Source: Tannerella sp. (GTDB lineage Bacteria > Bacteroidota > Bacteroidia > Bacteroidales > Tannerellaceae). From it: a stretch of DNA of 11,018 bases. The notes beneath the pieces were generated by a model. That model was not told the origin of the DNA. It ran no database searches and was given only the letters and a program-made list of their open reading frames with translations. Positions 6,171 through 11,018 of this stretch are shown one piece after another (the first letter of the stretch is position 1; the number at the start of each line of letters is the position of its first letter). The stretch spans positions 1-11,018 of the forward strand of contig JAITBC010000211.1 in the NCBI GenBank assembly GCA_031283785.1. The letters are read 5' to 3'. A program made the position numbers and the translations under genes.

Positions 6171-8177
6171 ATGAATACAAACGACAGTAAATTAAAAGTA
6201 ATAGCAAGGAACAGCCCCCTTTCACTTATTCAGGTGGAGGAGGTGTTTTCGTTTTTGCCGTCGATGGCGTATGATTTGACTGGTATTGCTTCATATGGCG
6301 ATAAAAACAAAGATATTTCATTGATGAATGAGAATATTGCAGGAGATTTTTTCACGCGGGAACTTGATAACGCATTGTTAAACGGAGAGGCGGATGTGGC
6401 TGTTCATTCGGCGAAAGATTTACCGTATCCTCTGCCTCCTGGGCTGGAATTGTATTGCCTGACCGTGGCTACGGTGAAAACCGATTCTCTCGTTAGCAGG
6501 GAACATCTTCGTTTACAGCAGCTGCCGGGCGGAGCACGGATCGGCACAAGTTCCGCCAAACGCAAAGCCGAATTGTTGAAACTGCGTCCCGACCTGACTG
6601 TCGTAAGCCTGCGGGGGACTATCGAAGAACGCATCTCGCAGGTCGACAACGGCTATGTCGATGCGCTGATTGTTGCTACGTGCGCCCTCTTTCGTCTGGG
6701 GCTGGATTCGCGCATAACCGAAGAGTTACCATTTAAAACCCATCCCCTTCAGGGAAATCTGGCAATAGTGGGAAAGGTCGATAACCCGGCATTAAGAGCT
6801 GTTTTCCGCAAGCTTGACGTGCGGCCTGCTTATGGGAAAGTGACGCTTGTCGGATTTGGCCCGGGTAACCCGGAGTTGTTGACGGTTGGAGGGGATAGTG
6901 CCTTGCAGAAAGCCGATGTCATTTTTCATGACGATTTGGTGGATAAAGATTTTTTGGGGAAATATAAAGCTGCGAAAGTTTATGTTGGAAAACGGAGGAA
7001 TAAACATTCCTGTCATCAGGACGAGATCAACGAGCGCGTTTATGAGGCGGCTGTTTCGGGAAAAAACACGGTGCGACTGAAAGGCGGAGATCCAATGGTG
7101 TTTGCTCATGGACGGGAAGAACTGGACTTTCTCAAAAGCCGTTTTGTAGACGTCACGGTCATCCCCGGAATATCTTCTGCTATAGCGCTTGCCGCCTGTA
7201 CACATATTCCTTTGACGCACAGGGGCGTAGCCTCGTCCGTCGCCTTTGTCGCAGGACATTCGGAAGGCAAGGATATACAGACGCCTCATGCCGATACATT
7301 AGTTTATTATATGGCCGGGACAAACATCTCGGATATTGCCGAAAAGATGATTGCCGCAGGACGTGATGCCGATACTCCGGTAGCATTAGTGCATAATGTT
7401 TCGCTGCCCGGACAGGAAACGTTTTTCTCTACGCTGAAAGAGTTACGGTTTTCGGTTATCAAATACCCGACGCCGATACTTGTCGTTATCGGTAACGTCG
7501 TATCGTTCGAAAACGGGGATGTCCGCAGGCGGAATGTCCTGGTGACCGGTACTACCTGCGAAGAATATAACGACGGTCAGCGTAATATTACGCATATTCC
7601 CCTTATTAAAATACAAAAAACGCAGGATAATATTTTGCACCGTATATTGCGGGAAAAAATTAATTCGTATCAATGGATAATTTTTACAAGTCGCTACGGC
7701 GTCCGTTTTTTCTTTGAAATATTGGATGAGATATCGTTTGATATCCGTGCTTTGGGAGCGGTAAAAATAGCTTCGGTAGGGAAGACTACAACGGCCGAAT
7801 TAAAAAAATACCATATCTGTCCTGAAATGGAATCGGCGACGGAATCGGCGGAAGGATTGACAGCCTGTTTTAAGGAAGCCGGGATTACGGATAATCATAT
7901 ATTGCTGCCGCGTTCGGATAAAGGATTGAAGTATTTGTCCGATGAACTGCAGGCTTTGGGTAATCATGTGACGGATGTGCCCGTATATGAAAACACTTTT
8001 AACACCGAAGCGTCGAAGGTCGATTTGTCTGATTTCCGGGAGGTCATATTCGCATCGCCCTCCGGAGTGGATGCTTTTATCCGTCTGTACGGCGACTTGC
8101 CGGAAGGTATACCGCTGATTGCTAAAGGAAAAACAACTGAAAACAGATTAAAAATTTATATAAATGAAACGTTTTAG
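6171..8177 (+). CDS. Trifunctional siroheme precursor enzyme: truncated HemC-like, CobA (SUMT) and HemD fusion
   Basis: This 668-residue protein joins three steps from porphobilinogen to precorrin-2, the siroheme precursor. Residues 1 to about 218 are hydroxymethylbilane synthase-like: ARNSPLSL with the substrate-contacting Arg13, VHSAKDLP with catalytic Asp83, GTSSAKRK, SLRG, and FRLGL with Arg175. The domain ends after HPLQGNLAIVG. The third HemC domain, with the Cys that carries the dipyrromethane cofactor (LEGGC in E. coli), is absent. The lysines aligned with E. coli Lys55 and Lys59 are also missing. Residues about 222-447 are uroporphyrinogen-III C-methyltransferase: VGFGPGNPELLT, VRLKGGDPMVFAHGREE and VIPGISSAIA. 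Residues about 452-668 are uroporphyrinogen-III synthase-like, a weakly conserved family recognised by FTSRYGV, ASVGKTTTAEL, LLPRSDKG and FASPSGVDAF. The gene overlaps hemB. A separate full-length HemC may exist elsewhere. Confidence 0.88.
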   Translation: MNTNDSKLKVIARNSPLSLIQVEEVFSFLPSMAYDLTGIASYGDKNKDISLMNENIAGDFFTRELDNALLNGEADVAVHSAKDLPYPLPPGLELYCLTVATVKTDSLVSREHLRLQQLPGGARIGTSSAKRKAELLKLRPDLTVVSLRGTIEERISQVDNGYVDALIVATCALFRLGLDSRITEELPFKTHPLQGNLAIVGKVDNPALRAVFRKLDVRPAYGKVTLVGFGPGNPELLTVGGDSALQKADVIFHDDLVDKDFLGKYKAAKVYVGKRRNKHSCHQDEINERVYEAAVSGKNTVRLKGGDPMVFAHGREELDFLKSRFVDVTVIPGISSAIALAACTHIPLTHRGVASSVAFVAGHSEGKDIQTPHADTLVYYMAGTNISDIAEKMIAAGRDADTPVALVHNVSLPGQETFFSTLKELRFSVIKYPTPILVVIGNVVSFENGDVRRRNVLVTGTTCEEYNDGQRNITHIPLIKIQKTQDNILHRILREKINSYQWIIFTSRYGVRFFFEILDEISFDIRALGAVKIASVGKTTTAELKKYHICPEMESATESAEGLTACFKEAGITDNHILLPRSDKGLKYLSDELQALGNHVTDVPVYENTFNTEASKVDLSDFREVIFASPSGVDAFIRLYGDLPEGIPLIAKGKTTENRLKIYINETF

Positions 8178-9138
8178 ACCATACAGGGAGACACAGGAGA
8201 TAAGAGACCGGTATGCCGATGTGCCGCAGATTGTTCCAGGCTGCTTTATTTATCCGTATTTTGTGACGGAAGGGAGCGGCGTCAGGCAGGAGATTCCTTC
8301 CATGCCGGGCGTGTATCGTTTTTCAATTGACCGCTTACTGGTTGATGTTGAGGAACTTTTGACGTCGGGTATAGACAAAATACTGCTTTTTGGCGTCATC
8401 GATGAAAAAGAGAAAGACGAACGGGGCAGCGCCGCTTACAGCGCCGGCAATTTAATAGGCAGAGCGATAAAGGCTATCAAGGCGCATTTCCCGGATATCC
8501 GGGTGTTCACCGATATCTGCCTGTGCGAATATACCTCGCACGGACATTGCGGATTGCTTCATAACCGGGATGTGGATAATGATACGACCTTGCCGCTATT
8601 GGCCGAGATGGCTTACCAACATGCGGTTGCAGGAGCGGATTTTGTTGCGCCGTCTGCGATGATGGACGGACAGGTGAAAGCAATAAGGGAGCGTATAGAA
8701 AAAGAAAAACTGAAGACGAAGATTCTGGCATACTCGGCCAAATATGCATCGGCATTTTACGGCCCATTCCGCGATGCGGCTTCTTCGGCGCCGTCGTTTG
8801 GCGACAGGAAAACCTATCAGATGGATTTCAGGACGAAGCATCAGGGACTGGAAGAGATTGCTGCCGACATCGAAGAAGGAACGGACTGGATTATGGTGAA
8901 ACCGGCGCTGGCATACCTTGATATTTTATACCGGGCGTCGGAACGTTTCCCCGCTTATCCTTTAGTTGCCTATCAGGTATCGGGCGAATATGCCATGCTG
9001 AAAAACGGCGCCGCCCAGGGCTTCTTCGACGAGACGCGGATTTTCTTCGAAAGTCTGACTGCTATCAGGCGTGCCGGAGCGGATTATATTATATCGTATT
9101 ATGCCAAAGACTTCGTGGCACGCAACGGGCTTTTATAA
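8164..9138 (+). CDS. hemB: Porphobilinogen synthase (delta-aminolevulinate dehydratase), zinc type
   Basis: HemB condenses two 5-aminolevulinate molecules into porphobilinogen, the substrate of the upstream fusion enzyme. The 324-residue length is normal. The active-site zinc ligands are complete: Cys119, Cys121 and Cys129 in DICLCEYTSHGHCG, which puts this in the zinc-dependent class. The two catalytic lysines are in AYSAKYAS (Lys193) and WIMVKPAL (Lys246, the Schiff-base residue). TYQMDFRTK and YQVSGEYAM are further family blocks. The ATG at 8164 lies 14 nt inside the preceding gene in another frame, so the two are probably translated in a coupled way. This start keeps the usual HemB N-terminus (MKRFRPYR). 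The siroheme and sulfate neighbours suggest it serves sulfite reductase, though it could also feed heme or cobalamin synthesis. Confidence 0.96.
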   Translation: MKRFRPYRETQEIRDRYADVPQIVPGCFIYPYFVTEGSGVRQEIPSMPGVYRFSIDRLLVDVEELLTSGIDKILLFGVIDEKEKDERGSAAYSAGNLIGRAIKAIKAHFPDIRVFTDICLCEYTSHGHCGLLHNRDVDNDTTLPLLAEMAYQHAVAGADFVAPSAMMDGQVKAIRERIEKEKLKTKILAYSAKYASAFYGPFRDAASSAPSFGDRKTYQMDFRTKHQGLEEIAADIEEGTDWIMVKPALAYLDILYRASERFPAYPLVAYQVSGEYAMLKNGAAQGFFDETRIFFESLTAIRRAGADYIISYYAKDFVARNGLL

Positions 9139-9144
9139 CGCCTC

Positions 9145-9182
9145 GACAAGCTTCGGATTTTGTCAGGGAAAAAGTTTTTTTT
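9145..9182 (+). terminator. Possible weak terminator-like element after hemB
   Basis: GACAA (9145-9149) and TTGTC (9160-9164) form a 5-bp inverted repeat with a 10-nt loop. A run of eight T follows at 9175-9182, about 10 nt beyond the stem. The stem is short and the T run is not adjacent, so it is at best a poor intrinsic terminator. The same bases overlap the proposed cysD promoter. Confidence 0.2.
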
Positions 9183-9201
9183 ACGTTTCCCGAAGCTTCG
9201 G
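9148..9201 (+). repeat. Direct repeat AAGCTTCGG, two copies in the hemB-cysD gap
   Basis: AAGCTTCGG occurs at 9148-9156 and again at 9193-9201, 45 nt apart, the second copy inside the palindrome. Because that copy is palindromic, the first can also pair with CCGAAGCTT at 9190-9198. GGGAAA (9166-9171) could pair with TTTCCC (9186-9191) as well. Any transcript reading through from hemB thus has mutually exclusive folds here. Confidence 0.4.
9159..9189 (+). promoter_or_regulatory. Putative Bacteroidota-type promoter for cysDN
   Basis: The Bacteroidota primary sigma factor recognises TTTG near -33 and TAnnTTTG near -7, separated by about 19-21 nt. Here TTTG at 9159-9162 and TACGTTTC at 9182-9189 are exactly 19 nt apart, with only the last base of the -7 element off consensus. 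Transcription would begin around 9193-9197 and leave a leader of about 60 nt before cysD. This is the largest intergenic gap in the window and separates the siroheme genes from cysDN. Confidence 0.45.
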
Positions 9202-9204
9202 GAA
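9187..9204 (+). promoter_or_regulatory. Perfect 18-bp palindrome, probable operator upstream of cysD
   Basis: TTCCCGAAGCTTCGGGAA is a perfect 18-bp palindrome. It overlaps the end of the proposed -7 element and spans the expected transcription start, a usual place for a dimeric repressor to bind. No T run follows it, so it is not an obvious intrinsic terminator. As RNA it could form a 7-bp stem with an AGCT loop. Control by sulfur or cysteine supply is a guess from the genes downstream. Confidence 0.45.
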
Positions 9205-9254
9205 GACACGAGATATGTACGGATATTTATTTAAATTAATATATACAGAGAATT

Positions 9255-10160
9255 ATGAGCAATCGTAAATTGACACATTTAAAAGAACTTGAATCGGAAT
9301 CGGTATACGTCATACGGGAAGTAGCCGCGCAATTTGAAAAGCCGGTATTGCTGTTCTCGGGCGGGAAAGATTCTATTGTAATGGCTCACCTGGCTTATAA
9401 GGCATTTTATCCGGCCACTATTCCGTTCCCCTTTTTACATGTTGATACCGGACATAATTTTGAAGAGACTGTCATATACAGAGATAACCTTGTGGAAAAA
9501 CTTGGGGTGAAACTTATTGTCGGTTCCGTGCAGGAATCGATAGATACAGGCCGTGTGACGGAAGAAACAGGCATCAATGCCAGCCGTAATAAACTGCAGA
9601 CGGTCACTTTGCTCGATACGCTCGGCAAATATAAGTTTGATGCGGCAATAGGCGGAGCCAGGCGCGACGAGGAAAAAGCGCGTGCCAAAGAACGGTTTTT
9701 CTCCCACCGCGATGAATTTGGGCAATGGGATCCTAAAAACCAGCGCCCTGAATTGTGGAATACGTTCAACGGCAAAAAGCAACTGGACGAGCATTTCCGC
9801 GTATTCCCGTTAAGCAACTGGACGGAAATGGACGTCTGGCAATACATCCTTCAGGAAAATGTTGAACTGCCGTCACTTTATTATACGCATGAACGTGACG
9901 TGTTCGAACGCGATGGCGTATGGTTGGCGTATTACCCGTTCATGCAATTGAAACCCGAAGAAAAAGTGCTGCATAAACGTGTCCGCTGTCGTACGATCGG
10001 CGATATTACCTGCACCGGCGTAACAATATCGGAGGCAAATACGCTTGAAGATATTATCAATGAGATCGCCGCGTCGAGAGTTACGGAACGCGGCGGACGA
10101 TCGGACGATAAACGCTCGGAAGCCGCAATGGAAGACCGTAAGAAAGCGGGGTATTTTTAG
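9255..10160 (+). CDS. cysD: Sulfate adenylyltransferase subunit 2 (CysD)
   Basis: CysD is the catalytic subunit of the CysDN ATP sulfurylase, which makes adenosine 5'-phosphosulfate from sulfate and ATP in the cytoplasm. The 301-residue length is typical. The N-terminal PP-loop of the adenine nucleotide alpha-hydrolase fold reads [12 protein letters not shown] (SGGKDS at 35-40). [12 protein letters not shown] follows from residue 60. [30 protein letters not shown] and [12 protein letters not shown] are further blocks highly conserved in CysD and separate it from CysH reductases. It starts 116 nt after hemB behind a putative promoter and is followed 26 nt later by cysN, its GTPase partner. The ATG at 9255 gives the standard N-terminus, ending in the helix [19 protein letters not shown]. 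Confidence 0.97.
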   Translation: MSNRKLTHLKELESESVYVIREVAAQFEKPVLLFSGGKDSIVMAHLAYKAFYPATIPFPFLHVDTGHNFEETVIYRDNLVEKLGVKLIVGSVQESIDTGRVTEETGINASRNKLQTVTLLDTLGKYKFDAAIGGARRDEEKARAKERFFSHRDEFGQWDPKNQRPELWNTFNGKKQLDEHFRVFPLSNWTEMDVWQYILQENVELPSLYYTHERDVFERDGVWLAYYPFMQLKPEEKVLHKRVRCRTIGDITCTGVTISEANTLEDIINEIAASRVTERGGRSDDKRSEAAMEDRKKAGYF

Positions 10161-10186
10161 TTTTTAATCGGATAAAAAAAAGATAT

Positions 10187-11018
10187 ATGAATGCATATTT
10201 GGATATGGAACTGTTGCGCTTTACGACGGCGGGCAGTGTCGACGACGGGAAAAGTACACTGATAGGACGTTTACTGTACGACAGTAAGTCTATTTTTGAA
10301 GACCAGCTGGAAGCTGTGAAAACGGCAAGCGAACGCATGGGTAACGACGAGATAAATCTGGCCTTGCTTACCGACGGCCTTAGGGCGGAACGTGAACAGG
10401 GTATAACGATTGATGTCGCTTATCGCTATTTTGCCACGCCTAAACGTAAATTTATCATCGCCGATACGCCGGGGCATATCGAATACACGCGCAATATGGT
10501 AACGGGCGCTTCCACTGCCGATGCCGCTATTATCCTTGTCGATGCGCGTAACGGAATCATCGAACAGACGAAACGTCATTCGTATGTCGCATCGCTCCTG
10601 CGGCTCGACCATGTGATATTGGCCGTAAATAAAATGGATATGGTGGATTTTTCGGAAGATATTTTCAACCGGATAAAATCGGAATATGTCGGAATAGCGG
10701 AAAAACTGAGACTTAAAAACGTACATTATATTCCCATTTCGGCACGCGATGGGGATAACGTCGTGAACCGTTCGGACAAAACGCCCTGGTACGAAGGCGT
10801 AACATTATTATATTTGCTGGAGAACCTTCCCGTAAAAGAAGGTTTAGACGGATTGCCTTTTCGTTTACCGGTACAATACGTCATCCGCCCGCAGAAAGAC
10901 AGCTTTCATGATTACAGGGCTTATGCCGGGCGTTTGGCGAGTGGAAAGAGTAAGGTTGGCGACAAAGTCACCATATTGCCTTCGTTTACGGAATCGACGG
11001 TAAAAGCCGTTGATGAAG
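10187..11018 (+). CDS. cysN: Sulfate adenylyltransferase subunit 1, GTPase (CysN), 3' partial
   Basis: CysN is the EF-Tu-like GTPase subunit whose GTP hydrolysis drives APS formation by CysD. The frame opens at the ATG at 10187 ([16 protein letters not shown]) and stays open for 277 codons to the window edge. Motifs are G1 [10 protein letters not shown] (residues 15-24), switch [13 protein letters not shown] (69-80), G3 DTPGH (93-97), G4 NKMD (148-151) and G5 SARDGDNV. The CysN-specific segment [22 protein letters not shown] is complete. The beta-barrel domain 2 begins at about [12 protein letters not shown] and continues past the end. Whether an APS kinase (CysC) domain is fused at the C-terminus, as in NodQ-type proteins, cannot be seen. 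The A-rich leader lacks a Shine-Dalgarno site. Confidence 0.96.
   Translation, partial: MNAYLDMELLRFTTAGSVDDGKSTLIGRLLYDSKSIFEDQLEAVKTASERMGNDEINLALLTDGLRAEREQGITIDVAYRYFATPKRKFIIADTPGHIEYTRNMVTGASTADAAIILVDARNGIIEQTKRHSYVASLLRLDHVILAVNKMDMVDFSEDIFNRIKSEYVGIAEKLRLKNVHYIPISARDGDNVVNRSDKTPWYEGVTLLYLLENLPVKEGLDGLPFRLPVQYVIRPQKDSFHDYRAYAGRLASGKSKVGDKVTILPSFTESTVKAVDE

Noticed and set aside
6792..7289. 165-codon minus-strand ORF opposite the HemC/CobA junction
   Set aside because: It is antisense to conserved CobA motifs and has no domain of its own.
9187..9204. The 18-bp palindrome as an intrinsic terminator of hemB
   Set aside because: It is followed by GACACGAG and not by a T run; an operator or mRNA structure fits better.
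1..11018. Mobile elements, CRISPR, tRNA, rRNA or phage genes
   Set aside because: None was seen by reading both strands: no transposase motifs, no regular repeat-spacer arrays and no tRNA-like cloverleaf in the short gaps.

Overview
The window is one co-directional gene block, all on the + strand, that takes sulfate through to protein-bound sulfide. The organism is most likely a member of the Bacteroidota, probably Bacteroidales. The reasons are A-rich leaders that mostly lack a Shine-Dalgarno sequence, a promoter-like TTTG-N19-TAnnTTTC element before cysD, the CysD/CysN form of ATP sulfurylase, and a sulfite reductase ending in a TusA domain. The genus cannot be fixed from this sequence alone.

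Region 1 (1-3342) is sulfite reduction plus a protein-thiocarboxylate sulfur-transfer module. It holds a 5'-truncated siroheme sulfite reductase fused to a C-terminal TusA-like sulfurtransferase domain. Next come a 70-residue ThiS/MoaD-type sulfur carrier ending Gly-Gly-Gly-Arg-Arg, a ThiF/MoeB/HcyF-type adenylyltransferase, and a JAMM metalloprotease. The set resembles the Wolinella HcyS/HcyF/HcyD route to homocysteine and the mycobacterial CysO/Mec route to cysteine. The Arg-Arg tail would have to be removed before the carrier could be charged, and the JAMM protein is the obvious candidate.

Region 2 (3383-6158) encodes a PstS-like lipoprotein and two PstC/PstA-like permeases. No ATPase gene is present. 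The position inside a sulfate-assimilation block and the altered ligand-loop residues suggest an oxyanion importer that may carry sulfate rather than phosphate.

Region 3 (6171-9138) supplies siroheme, the sulfite reductase cofactor. One gene fuses HemC, CobA (SUMT) and HemD, and hemB overlaps its end by 14 nt. The HemC part stops before the domain that normally carries the dipyrromethane cofactor.

Region 4 (9139-11018) is a 116-nt intergenic region with a putative promoter overlapped by a perfect 18-bp palindrome, then cysD and the start of cysN, which runs off the window. These two make adenylylsulfate from sulfate.

The inferred flow is sulfate uptake (region 2), activation (region 4), reduction of sulfite by the siroheme enzyme (regions 1 and 3), then delivery of sulfide through TusA, the carrier, ThiF and JAMM. 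The APS kinase or reductase, the precorrin-2 dehydrogenase/ferrochelatase, the transporter ATPase and the final sulfhydrylase are not in the window. No tRNA, rRNA, CRISPR array or mobile element was seen, and no gene-free stretch exceeds 116 nt.
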